Shown: positions 35,406-44,954, counted from the first letter of the stretch. The stretch is 64,000 nt of DNA from Streptomyces flavotricini (GCF_020639365.1 NZ_JAINUL010000001.1:8054615-8118614); one strand, 5' to 3'. Numbers and translations: made by a program. The notes: generated by a model from the letters alone, not told the origin.

Positions 35406-36647
35406 TCAGCCGCATGCGATCCGGCTGACAAGGTAGAAGTTCAGACCGATGACGAGCACGGCGATGGCGGAGGCGGCTGCCGTGGTCGGGGCGCGGTTGG
35501 CCAGGGGGCCCATGACCGAACGGTCCTTGGTCAGCAGGATCAGCGGCACGAGCGCGAACGGGATTCCGAAGGACAGCACGACCTGCGACCACACCAGGGC
35601 CTGCGTCGCATCGACGCCGGCGAACAGCACGACCAGGCTCGGCAGCAAGGTGATCCCGCGCCGTACGGCGAGCGGCAGCGACCGGTCGAGGAAGCCCGAC
35701 ATGATCACCTGGCCCGCGTAGGTGCCGACGGACGACGAGGCGAAGCCCGAGGCCAGCAGCGCGATCGCGAAGGCGAGTGCCGCGCCTTGGCCGAGCATCT
35801 CGCCCAGACCGGCGTGCACGTCGTCGATGCTGTCCGCGGGCCGACCCGAGGGGTGGAAGAGCCGGGCCGCGATGATGAGCATCGCGGCATTGGCCAGCCC
35901 GGCCAGGCCGAGGCCCACCAGGACGTCGCGTCGCATCGATCTGACGAGGGTGTGGTGCCCGTTGCCCGGACCGCTTCCGAGGTCCCTGGTGTGCGCGCTC
36001 GTGAGACTGGAGTGCAGATAGATCACATGGGGCATGACCGTGGCGCCGAGGATTCCCGCGGCGAGCAGGACGCTCTGCGCGCCGGAGAAGCGGGGTACGG
36101 CGCCGCCCGCGATCCCGCCGAGGTCGACGCCCGCCAGTATGGTGTCGATCACGAATCCGGCGATGATCACGAAGAGCAGTCCGGCTATCGCCAGTTCGAA
36201 GCGGCGGTAGCCGCGCGACTCCAGCCCCAGCAGCGCGAAGGCGGCGGCTCCCGTGACGAGGCCGCCGATCGGCAAGGGCAGCCCGAACAACAGGTTGAGC
36301 GCGATCGCACCGCCGATCACCTCCGCAAGGTCCGTTGCGATGGCGACGAGTTCCCCCTGCACCCACAGGAGGAGGACGACGGGCCGGGGGAAACGCCTGC
36401 GACACATCTGGGGGAGGTCGCGCCCTGTGGCCAGGCCGAGTTTGGCGGACAGCATCTGCACCAGGACGGCCATGGCATTACCCGCGATGATCACCCACAG
36501 GAGCAGGTGGCCGAACTGGGAGCCGGCGGCGAAGTTGGTGGCGAAGTTCCCCGGATCCACGTAGGCGATGGCCGCCACGAATGCGGGTCCGTACATGAGC
36601 GCCCGGCGTCGGGCCGGTTTGCGGGCGGACGCGATGGTCGCCGTCAC
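35406..36647 (-). CDS. mntH: Nramp-family divalent metal transporter
   Basis: 413 residues, about eleven membrane segments. Metal-binding motifs are intact: DPGNFATN in segment 1 and the MPH of ATVMPHVIYLHS in segment 6. It should import Mn2+ or Fe2+ by proton symport. It starts 45 bases after the oxidase gene stop, so it is likely co-transcribed and may supply a metal for pathway enzymes such as the VOC or BKACE-like protein. Confidence 0.92.
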   Translation of the reverse strand: MTATIASARKPARRRALMYGPAFVAAIAYVDPGNFATNFAAGSQFGHLLLWVIIAGNAMAVLVQMLSAKLGLATGRDLPQMCRRRFPRPVVLLLWVQGELVAIATDLAEVIGGAIALNLLFGLPLPIGGLVTGAAAFALLGLESRGYRRFELAIAGLLFVIIAGFVIDTILAGVDLGGIAGGAVPRFSGAQSVLLAAGILGATVMPHVIYLHSSLTSAHTRDLGSGPGNGHHTLVRSMRRDVLVGLGLAGLANAAMLIIAARLFHPSGRPADSIDDVHAGLGEMLGQGAALAFAIALLASGFASSSVGTYAGQVIMSGFLDRSLPLAVRRGITLLPSLVVLFAGVDATQALVWSQVVLSFGIPFALVPLILLTKDRSVMGPLANRAPTTAAASAIAVLVIGLNFYLVSRIACG

Positions 36648-36692
36648 AAGTGTTCACCTCGGTCGGGGTCGTGGTGCGGGTCTGTGGAACGG

Positions 36693-37919
36693 TCAGTTCT
36701 CGAGGACCTGTGCGGCGATGAGCCGGGCGATCTCCAGTGCGGCGGTCGCGGCGGGGGAAGGAGCGTTGAGCACGTGCACCTGTCCACGGGCGCGGATGTG
36801 GAGGAAGTCGTCGACCAGGGTGCCGTCGGGTCGAAGGGCCTGTGCCCGCACTCCGGAGCCCGCCGGGGCGATGTCGTCCGCTCCGATGGCCGGCACGAGA
36901 CGAGCGAGGCTCGCAGCGAAGCGGCGCCTGGACAGAGAGCGGACGACTTCGCCGACGGCCGTGCGCGGATAGCGCCGCGCGAGCCGCCACAGACCCGGAT
37001 ACCCTGCCGCGTCCACCACGTCACGAACGCGCACGTCGCGCCTTCGGTATCCCTCGCGGGCGAGCGCGAGGACGGCGTTCGGCCCCGCATGGACGGTCCC
37101 GTCCAGCATCCGGGTCAGGTGGACGCCGAGGAACGGCAGGGTCGGGTCCGGTACCGGATAGACCAGGCCGCGTACCAAATGTCGGGCGCCGGGCCGCAGC
37201 TGGAAGTACTCGCCTCGGAAGGGGACGATCTGCGCCGGCGGCCGCAGTCCGGCCATCGCGGCGATGCGGTCCGCCTGCAGGCCGGCGCAGTTGACCAGTC
37301 GGCCGGCGCGGATCACGCCGTCGGGGGTGGCGACCTCGGTGACGGTGCCCCGTTGGCGGATGCCCAGCACCTGGGTGTCCAGCCGCAGGTCGGCGCCGGC
37401 CGCGGTGAGCTCTTCGACGAGGCGTGCGCAGACGCCGGGGAAGTCGATCGAAGCGGTGGACCGGACGTGGAGTGCTTGAAGGCAGGCGACATGCGGCTCG
37501 ATCCCGCGCGCCTCCTGGGGGCCGATCAGTCGGGCCGGGACGCCGTTGGCCCGGGCCCGGTTCGCGAGCTCGTGCAGGCCGGGTAGTTCGCCGGCGGAGG
37601 TGGCCACGATGAGCTTGCCGCAGACATCCACCGCGATGCCGTGGTCCCGGGCGTAGGCGACGATGGACCGGTTGCCGGCGACCGCGAGCCGCGCCTTCGC
37701 CGAACCGGGGGTGTAGTAGACGCCGGCGTGCGCGACCTGGGAGTTGTGGCCGGTCTGGTGTGCGGCCCAGTTGCTCTCCTTCTCGCAGAGGATGACGTGG
37801 GATCCGCGGGCGGTCAGTTCGCGGGCGACGGCGAGTCCGACGATCCCGCCTCCGATGACCACCACGTTCGGTCGTGACGGCCGTGATGCGGGAAAGGATG
37901 ATCCAGTGAAGGTGTCCAT
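36693..37919 (-). CDS. FAD-dependent 2-hydroxyacid-type oxidoreductase (LhgO-like)
   Basis: 408 residues. The dinucleotide motif VVVIGGGIVGLAVARELTAR opens the FAD domain, followed by HQTGHNSQVAHAGVYY, highly characteristic of L-2-hydroxyglutarate oxidases. The C-terminus (RPDGTLVDDFLHIRARGQVH) also matches. It should oxidise an alpha-hydroxy acid to an alpha-keto acid. In this gene set a pathway-specific 2-hydroxyacid substrate is plausible, though a housekeeping LhgO function cannot be excluded. It follows the methyltransferase after 25 bases. Confidence 0.9.
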   Translation of the reverse strand: MDTFTGSSFPASRPSRPNVVVIGGGIVGLAVARELTARGSHVILCEKESNWAAHQTGHNSQVAHAGVYYTPGSAKARLAVAGNRSIVAYARDHGIAVDVCGKLIVATSAGELPGLHELANRARANGVPARLIGPQEARGIEPHVACLQALHVRSTASIDFPGVCARLVEELTAAGADLRLDTQVLGIRQRGTVTEVATPDGVIRAGRLVNCAGLQADRIAAMAGLRPPAQIVPFRGEYFQLRPGARHLVRGLVYPVPDPTLPFLGVHLTRMLDGTVHAGPNAVLALAREGYRRRDVRVRDVVDAAGYPGLWRLARRYPRTAVGEVVRSLSRRRFAASLARLVPAIGADDIAPAGSGVRAQALRPDGTLVDDFLHIRARGQVHVLNAPSPAATAALEIARLIAAQVLEN

Positions 37920-37944
37920 GGCACGGTTCCGGTTCTTCGCCCGC

Positions 37945-38760
37945 TCACGCGGCCCGGGCCACGACGACCGGCTGGTAGTAGCTGCTCCGCTGTCCGGGTG
38001 CCATTCCTTGGGGGTCCTGGTGGTCGGGGAAGAACCACCGGACGTCGGCGAAGCCCGTCGCTTTCAGGGCTGCGTCGAATTCGGCCCGGCGCAGGGCGCG
38101 GTAGTCGATGGTGCGCACCGTGGTGTCCCAGCCCTCCCGGTTCCGCTTCTTGAGCAGCATGATGTGGTGCGCCGTCAAGGTCCGGCGGTCCTGCGCCCAG
38201 TCCCACGCCTGAACGACGATGCTGCGGTCGTCTCCGCTGCCGAACATCTCCGGGGCCAGTCCCTGGACGTTGTCGTCCGCGAGCCGGTCGTAGTCCCGGA
38301 TGGTCGCGAGGAACACTCCGCCGGGGCGCAGACAGCGGTGTGCCGAGGTCAGCGCCTGCCTCAGGTCTTCGTCGGTGAGCAGGTGCGTCAGCGAATTGCT
38401 GCCCGAAATGGCGGCGTCGTAGTCGCGGCCCCCGTGGTCGGCGATCCGGCGCACGTCATGGGTGACCAACTCGACGTCCAGCCCACGGGCCGCGGCTTCC
38501 TGGCGCGCCCGCTGGACGGCACGCCCGCTGAGGTCCGAGCCGGTCACCCGGTAGCCCTTCGCGGCCAGGGGCAATGCCTGTGTGCCGATGCCGCAGGTGA
38601 CGTCGAGGACCTTGGCGGGAGGATCGACTCCCTCGGTGGCCAGCAGCCCGGCGAGGACCTCGGTGTAGTCGGTGGCGAAGGCCCACCAGTCGTCGTACAT
38701 GCGGTGGTAGTTCTCGGCCAGGCCGTCGTAGAAGTCCGCGTTCGGGTCGTGCTGCGACAT
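37945..38760 (-). CDS. Class I SAM-dependent methyltransferase
   Basis: 271 residues. Motif I is VLDVTCGIGTQALPLAAKG and the acidic motif II region is VTGSDLSGRAV; ISGSNSLTHLL follows. The sequence is close in style to glycine/sarcosine N-methyltransferases (FYDGLAENYHRMYDDW at the N-terminus). I infer N-methylation of an amino group in the pathway product or precursor. It is the eleventh gene of the minus-strand set. Confidence 0.88.
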   Translation of the reverse strand: MSQHDPNADFYDGLAENYHRMYDDWWAFATDYTEVLAGLLATEGVDPPAKVLDVTCGIGTQALPLAAKGYRVTGSDLSGRAVQRARQEAAARGLDVELVTHDVRRIADHGGRDYDAAISGSNSLTHLLTDEDLRQALTSAHRCLRPGGVFLATIRDYDRLADDNVQGLAPEMFGSGDDRSIVVQAWDWAQDRRTLTAHHIMLLKKRNREGWDTTVRTIDYRALRRAEFDAALKATGFADVRWFFPDHQDPQGMAPGQRSSYYQPVVVARAA

Positions 38761-38867
38761 CTTCGTCTCCGTGGGGGGGTCCGGTTCACCGTGCGGATGG
38801 AGGGCGGGGCCGGCACGCGACGTCGGCCGGACGTCGCGTGCCGTGGCACCGCGTGGGGCGTCCGGTA

Positions 38868-39263
38868 TCAGCGCTCGATGTGGTTGCTGAGTTCGAGCAG
38901 GTTCCCGTCCGGGTCGCGGACGTACACGCTGTTGATCGGGCCGAGTACGCCCACCCTCTCGACGGGACCGGACTCGATCACGGCGCCTTCCGCCTCCATG
39001 TGGGATATGACCTCCTCGATGGGGTCGGTCACGATGAAGCAGAGGTGCTCGGTGCCCGGCCCGGGGTTCTGGGCGTGCGGGGCGATCTCCTTGCCGACTT
39101 CGTGCAGGTTGATCTTGGTGTCGCCGAACCGCAGAGCCTTGCGGTTGTCGACGAGCATGCTGAAGGTGATGACTTCCATGCCGAGCACCCGGCTGTAGAA
39201 GTCCACGGTGGCGTCGATGTCGTTGACGGTCAGGACGGTGTGGTCGAGTCGCTCGTACTTCAC
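38868..39263 (-). CDS. VOC (glyoxalase/dioxygenase fold) protein
   Basis: 131 residues from GTG 39263 behind AGGAG. Two beta-alpha-beta-beta-beta units carry the three expected metal ligands: His in RLDHTVLTV, His in GTEHLCFIV and Glu in GNLLELSNH. Relatives are lactoylglutathione lyases, fosfomycin-resistance thiol transferases and extradiol dioxygenases. Here it could be a catalytic step or a self-resistance protein. Confidence 0.88.
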   Translation of the reverse strand: MKYERLDHTVLTVNDIDATVDFYSRVLGMEVITFSMLVDNRKALRFGDTKINLHEVGKEIAPHAQNPGPGTEHLCFIVTDPIEEVISHMEAEGAVIESGPVERVGVLGPINSVYVRDPDGNLLELSNHIER

Positions 39264-39304
39264 GGGGTTGTCTCCTGAGTGGGTGAGGGAGCGTTGGGGA
39301 GCCG

Positions 39305-40426
39305 TCAGGTCTCGTACGTCAGGGCGCGGACGGGGGCGATGCCGACGAACGCTGCGATGTCGTCGAGATCGGCCACGACGGATTCCAGGACGGGGATTCC
39401 GTGCGCCTGGCGCGCCGCGGTGAGCGCCCCGCGCCGGTCTCCCGGAAGGCGGACCCGGTCCTGCGGATCGGCCGGTGTGCCGTCGCGGACTTCCTGGGCC
39501 AGCCGGTCGACGCCGGCACGGATGACTTCCGGATCGCCGAGTGCGTCGAGGCCGATGCAGAACACGAAGTGGCCGAGGCCTCCTTCGCCGCCCTGATAGG
39601 TGTGGCGGCTCCACTGCGCGCCGGCCAGCGGTCCGCAGAGCAGCTCGATGAAGAGGGCCAGGGCCGACCCCTTGTGGCCACCGTGGTCCTTGTCCCCGCC
39701 GCCCAGCGGCAGCAGCGCGTACCCCTTGCGGTGGATGAGGCCTTGGACGGTCTCGGGGATGTCGGTGGTGGGCCGGCCGTCCGGTCCCAGGGCCCAGCCG
39801 GTGGGCATCGGCTTGCCGAGGCGGTCCAGCTGCTCCAGCTTGCCGCGGGAGACGGTGCTGGTCGCACCGTCGAAGCAGAGGGTGCCCCGGGCGGTGGGTA
39901 CGGCGTAGCAGAAGGGGTTGGTGCCGAACATGGGCTCGTTGGTGCCCATCGGGGCCACTTGGGGCACCGCGTTGGTGGAGACCATCGCGAGCATCCCGGC
40001 CCGGGCTGCCCGTTCGGCGAACCATCCGGCGATGCCCATGTGGTTGGAACGCCGGACCATCACCGCCGAGGTGCCGATCCGGCTCGCCCGGTCGACGGCG
40101 AGGTCGACGGCCGTGCGCAGGGCCGGCTGTCCCAGGCCGTTGTGTGCGTCCAGGACGCATACGCTGCCCTTGTCGGAGATGATCTCCGGCACGGCGTTCC
40201 GGTTGATGTCACCGCCGTGCAGCCCCTCGACGTAGCGGCGCAGCCGGGCGACCCCGTGGCTGTCCACTCCGCCCAGGTCCGCGGCGACGAGTACCTCCGC
40301 CGTGACGACTGCGTCGTCGTGGCGTGCACCCGCGGCGCGCAATGCCTCGGTGGTGAATCTCGTGAGTTCGGCGGCGTCGATCAGCCGCCTCCACCCCTCG
40401 TGGTGCTGCTCGGGGGCAGATGTCAT
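39305..40426 (-). CDS. LDH2/MDH2-type NAD(P)-dependent dehydrogenase
   Basis: 373 residues of the malate/L-lactate dehydrogenase (YlbC/YiaK, ureidoglycolate or delta1-piperideine reductase) superfamily. Signatures include DSHGVARLRRYVEGL, SNHMGIAGWFAE and GTNPFCYAVPT. It interconverts a 2-hydroxy (or imino) acid and its keto (or amino) form. With the aminotransferase and the FAD oxidase it forms a three-enzyme set acting on one carbon position. Strong AGGAGG ribosome site. Confidence 0.88.
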   Translation of the reverse strand: MTSAPEQHHEGWRRLIDAAELTRFTTEALRAAGARHDDAVVTAEVLVAADLGGVDSHGVARLRRYVEGLHGGDINRNAVPEIISDKGSVCVLDAHNGLGQPALRTAVDLAVDRASRIGTSAVMVRRSNHMGIAGWFAERAARAGMLAMVSTNAVPQVAPMGTNEPMFGTNPFCYAVPTARGTLCFDGATSTVSRGKLEQLDRLGKPMPTGWALGPDGRPTTDIPETVQGLIHRKGYALLPLGGGDKDHGGHKGSALALFIELLCGPLAGAQWSRHTYQGGEGGLGHFVFCIGLDALGDPEVIRAGVDRLAQEVRDGTPADPQDRVRLPGDRRGALTAARQAHGIPVLESVVADLDDIAAFVGIAPVRALTYET

Positions 40427-40500
40427 GCTGGACCTCCTCTGTGTCCCGTGGGACCGGTACCTCGGGCACCGGTCCCACGAGCCGGTCCGGGCCTGCGCGG

Positions 40501-41859
40501 TCAGCCTGCGGCCGGCTCGGTCTCGATCGTGACGGCTCGGCGTACCCGCGCTTCCTCGGCGTCGATGTCGCCGTCGGCCGGTACGTCGAAGATCGCCGTG
40601 ACGGCCCGGTTCGAGGACTCGGTGAGGCGCTCCAGCCGGAAGCCGCGCGGCTTGATCACGAACAGCTCGTGCACCGTGGCCGGGGCGTGCTCGTCGACCG
40701 CCGCCAGCTCCGGCCAGATGCCGGTGGTGTCCGCCAGCCAGCGCGGCGTGATCCCTTCCAGTCCCTCGGCCTTGACGTCGCGAAGCGTGCCCGGCGTGTG
40801 CTCGAAGTAGACCTGGCGTGCGCGGCGCCGGAAATGCGCCGGGTACTGGGTCGGCCGGCCCATGGCGATGTCGATGAGAACGGGCTCGATGGGGCTCCCG
40901 GTGGACAGGTGGTACAGGTGGAGGCATCCGTCTCCCGGCGCACGCGCCGCGATCTCCATCAGCACCACCCGGCCGTCGTCGGTGATGCGGTACTCCGCGT
41001 GCGCGTAGCCGTTCTCGAACTCAAGCCTCTCCACCACACCGAGCTGGGCCTCGGTGATCAGAGCCGTCTCGCGCTCGTCGAGGTTGGCGGGCGGGGTGGT
41101 GTGGATGAGCTCGACGAAGAACTCGGTCGAGTCCTCGTTGGTGCCCTTCTGGGTGAGCAGGGTGACGATCGGTTTGCCGTCGCTGACCAGGGTGTCGACG
41201 TTGTACTCGCGCCCGGTGACCCTCTCCTCGACCAGCAGGCGGTTGCCGGCCTTCAGGTCGGCGACGGCGTCGATCAGCGCCTCACGGTCCTCCACCACGC
41301 GCACCCCGATGCTGGACTCCCGGTCGAGCGGCTTGATCGCCACGGGGAACGGGCCGTCGTACTCCGCGGCGAGCAGGACTGCCTGGGCGCGGTCCGCGAT
41401 GCCTTCCGCGGGCGTGGTGACCAGGACGGAGGTGGGGCTCCACTGGTCCAGGTAGCGGCGCTGGAGGAGCTTGTTGCGGCATACCGTCGAGGCCCGCCAG
41501 CCCGGATTCGGCAGGCCGAGCATGTCGGAGACGACCTGGCCGGCGTCCACGTAGACCTCGGCATTGACGAGCACGCCGCGTACGTCGTATTGCCGGGCCC
41601 AGCGTGAGGCCTGGTCGGCGATGCCGCTGATGTCCGTGGCGTCGCGCAGGCTGACCTCGTCGAGATCGGCGAACGGGTGGCCCGGCGTTCCGAGCAGCTC
41701 GATGCCCTTCTGCACCATGGCGGACCCCTGCCGCTGGGAGACGGCGAGGACGGCGAGGCCGCGCGCCCGCAGTTCGGTCAGGGACGGGCCGATCTTGGAG
41801 AGGTCGCTGAAGATGATGAAAGCCGGCTGCTGTGCGGCTGCACCCACGGGAATGCACAT
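40501..41859 (-). CDS. ATP-grasp carboxylate-amine ligase
   Basis: 452 residues with a pre-ATP-grasp N-terminal domain and a full ATP-grasp core: PVAIKPLDRESSIGVRVV is the nucleotide-binding lysine loop, LLVEERVTGREYNVDTLV, and the metal-binding end VVLMEIAARAPGDG. Family members join an amino acid to another amine through an acyl phosphate, as in L-amino-acid ligases such as BacD. It is the only amide-bond-forming enzyme visible in the set. I infer it couples two amino acids, or an acid and an amine, to form the product scaffold. Confidence 0.9.
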   Translation of the reverse strand: MCIPVGAAAQQPAFIIFSDLSKIGPSLTELRARGLAVLAVSQRQGSAMVQKGIELLGTPGHPFADLDEVSLRDATDISGIADQASRWARQYDVRGVLVNAEVYVDAGQVVSDMLGLPNPGWRASTVCRNKLLQRRYLDQWSPTSVLVTTPAEGIADRAQAVLLAAEYDGPFPVAIKPLDRESSIGVRVVEDREALIDAVADLKAGNRLLVEERVTGREYNVDTLVSDGKPIVTLLTQKGTNEDSTEFFVELIHTTPPANLDERETALITEAQLGVVERLEFENGYAHAEYRITDDGRVVLMEIAARAPGDGCLHLYHLSTGSPIEPVLIDIAMGRPTQYPAHFRRRARQVYFEHTPGTLRDVKAEGLEGITPRWLADTTGIWPELAAVDEHAPATVHELFVIKPRGFRLERLTESSNRAVTAIFDVPADGDIDAEEARVRRAVTIETEPAAG

Positions 41860-41922
41860 CCCTTTCGTCGTCGAATCGGCGTGGAATCAGGGGATCGGGA
41901 AATCAGTGGACCGGTCGCGGCG

Positions 41923-43278
41923 TCAGCTGCACTGGGCGGCATCGGCGGCTGCGTTGAACAGCGCGAGCGACTCTGCGAGTTCGTCCTCGGAGGTGGTGAC
42001 CGGCGGCATGATCTTGAGCATGGCGCCGCCGAGGGTGGACGGTACGCAGACGAGCAGACCGCGCTCGATGCACTCCGCGGCCAGCCGCTGGGAGGCGCCC
42101 GGATCGAGCGCACCGTCCTCACTGGTGCAGGCGACACCGGCGATCAGACCCATCGTCCCGATGATCCGGCGGCGGGCCGGAAGGCGGGCAGCCCAGTCCG
42201 CCAGCCCCTCGGCGAGCTGACGCCCGCGCCGGGCAGCCTCGGCGACGATGCGACCGTCGGCGTAGAGGGCGAGGTTCGCCTCTGCGGCGGCGAGCGAGAT
42301 CGGGTTGCCACTGTGCGTGCTGGTCAGCTCTCCGGGACGGACGTTCGCCGCGAAGCGCTCGTCGCCGATGAGAACCGCCGAGATCGGCAGCGAGCCGGAC
42401 AGGCCCTTGGCCACCAGCAGGAGGTCGGGCCGGACCCCGATGTGCTCGTAGGCGAAGAGCGCACCGGTGCGGCCGAAGCCGGACTGGATCTCATCGAAGA
42501 TCAGCAGGGCGCCGTGGCGCGTGCACCACTCGCGCAGGGCTCGCGCGGCCTCGGGATCGATCTGCCGCAAGGTGGACCCCTGGTAGATCTCGCCCACCAC
42601 ACAGGCAACGTCCTCGGGACCGGCACCGGCCTTGCGCAGGGCGTCCTCGATGACCTCCGTGTTCCATCCCTCGCCGCGCCCCGGATAGGGGACGCGTACG
42701 AACACCTCGTCGAGTTCCGGTGCCCAGTCGCGCTGTGCGGGCAGGCCCCCGGAGAGCTGAGCGCCCAGGGTGCGCCCGTGGAAGGCGCCCTCGAAGCTGA
42801 CGACGACGGACGGGCGGGCGGCGGCCGATCGCGGCCGGCGGGCCATCGCGTGCCGGCTGGAGATCTTCAGAGCTCCTTCGACCGCCTCGGCCCCCGTGGT
42901 GTACAGGACCGACTGGGGAAAGCCCGTCAGTTCCGACAGGGCGCGGACCGTACGAGCCCGTACCCGGGTGGGGAACATGTAGGCGTGCAACAGCCCTTGG
43001 CGGGCCTGCTCGGTGATCGCGTCGACCACCTCGGCGCGGGCGTGCCCGGCATTCGCGGTGAGGATTCCGCTCGTCCAGTCCAGCCAGGAGCGGCCCTCGC
43101 GGTTGTAGACGCGGCTGCCGGCGGCACGGTCCCACACCACCGGGTGCTGGGTGTGCATGGTGGCCGGCTCATGGCGCCTCAGTGTCTCGACCACCCATGC
43201 GTCGCCCTCGCCCCCCTCCTGCACCGGACTTGCGTGGGTGGGGCCGAGGAAGGCCGGGCTCTCGTGCGTGGCCGTCAT
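41923..43278 (-). CDS. Class III (ornithine/GABA-type) aminotransferase
   Basis: 451 residues with fold type I PLP motifs: YTTGAEAVEGALKISSRHAM, FEGAFHGRT, FDEIQSGFGRTG and the PLP lysine in LLLVAKGLSGSLPISAV. These enzymes move amino groups on omega- or alpha-positions. It likely builds or consumes the amino donor for the ATP-grasp ligase. The start codon lies one base beyond the cupin stop codon, implying coupling. Confidence 0.92.
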   Translation of the reverse strand: MTATHESPAFLGPTHASPVQEGGEGDAWVVETLRRHEPATMHTQHPVVWDRAAGSRVYNREGRSWLDWTSGILTANAGHARAEVVDAITEQARQGLLHAYMFPTRVRARTVRALSELTGFPQSVLYTTGAEAVEGALKISSRHAMARRPRSAAARPSVVVSFEGAFHGRTLGAQLSGGLPAQRDWAPELDEVFVRVPYPGRGEGWNTEVIEDALRKAGAGPEDVACVVGEIYQGSTLRQIDPEAARALREWCTRHGALLIFDEIQSGFGRTGALFAYEHIGVRPDLLLVAKGLSGSLPISAVLIGDERFAANVRPGELTSTHSGNPISLAAAEANLALYADGRIVAEAARRGRQLAEGLADWAARLPARRRIIGTMGLIAGVACTSEDGALDPGASQRLAAECIERGLLVCVPSTLGGAMLKIMPPVTTSEDELAESLALFNAAADAAQCS

Positions 43279-43279
43279 G

Positions 43280-43711
43280 TCAGCGGACCGTCCAGGCCGT
43301 GCCGCTGGTGTCCGACGCGGTCACCGCGACGGCCACCAACTGCTCCTCGCCGGTATTGACCAGCCCGTAGAAGAGACCTGCCGGTGCCACGCAGACCATG
43401 CCGGGCTTGACCGCGGACCGGCTGGGCTCGGGCAGCGGCCGCTTCGGCGGTGCGTCGAGGGGGTAGTGCGCGGAGGGCACGTAGGCCCCGGCCGCCTCGG
43501 GCTCCTGCTTGTCGAAGGCCTGGAACTCGCCCTCGCCCTGGAGTATCAGGAACATTCCGTCGGCCTGCGGGTGCATACGGGCCGAGATGTCCTGCCCCGG
43601 GCTGAGCCGCCAGGCGGAGGCCTGCATCCGCTCGCTCGCCCACAGGCCGAGCTTGCGCGGCACGGGGTCGGAAACAGGCTCCGTCGGCACGGAAACGGCG
43701 CGAACCACCAT
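43280..43711 (-). CDS. Single-domain cupin with degenerate metal site
   Basis: 143 residues with a cupin barrel: motif 1 ARMHPQADGMFLILQGEGEF and motif 2 VAPAGLFYGLVNTGEEQLVA. Only one His of the usual His-x-His pair is present, and motif 2 has Tyr where His is expected, so ordinary metal binding looks unlikely. It may act as an isomerase or binding protein instead of an oxygenase. It lies directly before the aminotransferase. Confidence 0.8.
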   Translation of the reverse strand: MVVRAVSVPTEPVSDPVPRKLGLWASERMQASAWRLSPGQDISARMHPQADGMFLILQGEGEFQAFDKQEPEAAGAYVPSAHYPLDAPPKRPLPEPSRSAVKPGMVCVAPAGLFYGLVNTGEEQLVAVAVTASDTSGTAWTVR

Positions 43712-43774
43712 GGTGTTTTCCCTTCTCGAAGACTTGTGTCGTTGTGACGGCGAATCCCGGACGAGCCCGCCCGG

Positions 43775-44230
43775 CTACGCTTCGAGGAACTGCATCTGCA
43801 TGATCTGGGTGAAGTACTTGCCGCTGGGGCGGATGGCCACCCCGGCGGTTTCCACCCGGATGCGCCGGGTCGCCACCGGCTCGAGGTCGCCTTCGAACCA
43901 TTCGCCGGCCTCGACGTGGATGTTCTCGGTGTCCAGCACCGTCTTCTCGCCGCCCTGCTCGGGGTAGACGATGACGCGCAGTCCGACGGGGAACCCCGTC
44001 TTGATCACAGGGACCGGACGCCGCTGCAGGCGGATCTTCAGCGGGACGTGCACATCGCCGAGATCGATGTCCAGGAACTCGGGCTGGGAAGCGTTGCGGC
44101 TCGCCGAACCCCAGCCGGTGTAGGGGCTCCCGTCGAAAAGGAACTGCTCGTTCCAGAAGTCGTACCGGTGGCACCCGGAGGAGTCGGTGACGAAGCAACC
44201 TTCGATGAGACGCAGCTGATTGACGGTCAT
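43775..44230 (-). CDS. Beta-sandwich (discoidin-like) protein of unknown role
   Basis: 151 residues from ATG 44230. The pattern FDGSPYTGWGSASR, then PEFLDIDLGDVHVPLKIRLQ, resembles F5/8 type C (discoidin) domains, which bind sugars or other ligands. There is no signal peptide, so a cytoplasmic or accessory catalytic role in the pathway is likely. Family assignment is tentative. Confidence 0.7.
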   Translation of the reverse strand: MTVNQLRLIEGCFVTDSSGCHRYDFWNEQFLFDGSPYTGWGSASRNASQPEFLDIDLGDVHVPLKIRLQRRPVPVIKTGFPVGLRVIVYPEQGGEKTVLDTENIHVEAGEWFEGDLEPVATRRIRVETAGVAIRPSGKYFTQIMQMQFLEA

Positions 44231-44270
44231 GACGGTGGGTTCTTCCTTTCTGGAGGGGACGTTTTCGGAT

Positions 44271-44954
44271 CTACGCGCGGGCCGCGCCGAGTTCCTCGAG
44301 CGCGCGGGGCACCCCGGCGAGGCCGTCGAGCACGACGTCCGCCTCGGCGCGGGCCGATTCGGTGTGCGCAAGCCCACGGTCGAGGAGGATGGTCGCCATC
44401 CCCACGCCCCGGGCCCCTGCCAGCTCGTGATGCTGGCCGTCGCCGACGAAAGCGCAGGACTCGGCCGAGACACCAAGCTGATCGGTGGCGTGGAGGTAGA
44501 TTCCCGGGTGCGGCTTGAGGGTCTTGACCCGGTGGGAGAAAACGGTGATGTCGAAGTACTCCCGGAGCCGGAGGTGGTCGAAAATCCATTCGGCGTGGTC
44601 GGAGGCGTTCGAGACCAGGGCAAGTGCAAGCCCCCGCTCGCGCAGCCCGCTCAACAACGCGACCGCCTGATCATCGACCTCGAAGCTCGCCGCCATGCCG
44701 GGGAAGTGACGCGTGACGGCGGCACGCACCGCGTCCGGGGAGCAGTGAACGCCAGTGGCCTTGGCGGCCAGCGATATCCGCTCCACGATCCCCGGAACGA
44801 TCCCCGCCATCGTCTCGTCGTGCAGCTTGTCGTACTCCGGCTTCCAGGCCTTCAGGTCCAGGCCGAGCTCTTGTCCGACGTCGCGGAAGAAGGGATTGCC
44901 CGGGGACCTGTGCACGAGTGTCGAGAAGAGGTCGAAGCAAACCCCTTGGAACAT
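44271..44954 (-). CDS. HAD-superfamily protein with altered motif I
   Basis: 227 residues. Motif I is CFDLFSTLV: the nucleophile Asp is present but the second Asp of DxD is Phe. Motif II is ALVSNAS, motif III Lys is in TLKPHPGIY, and motif IV is FVGDGQHHELAGA. Loss of the acid/base Asp argues against an ordinary phosphatase and points toward a dehalogenase-like or non-phosphatase reaction, or loss of activity. It lies between the BKACE-like and beta-sandwich genes. Confidence 0.85.
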   Translation of the reverse strand: MFQGVCFDLFSTLVHRSPGNPFFRDVGQELGLDLKAWKPEYDKLHDETMAGIVPGIVERISLAAKATGVHCSPDAVRAAVTRHFPGMAASFEVDDQAVALLSGLRERGLALALVSNASDHAEWIFDHLRLREYFDITVFSHRVKTLKPHPGIYLHATDQLGVSAESCAFVGDGQHHELAGARGVGMATILLDRGLAHTESARAEADVVLDGLAGVPRALEELGAARA

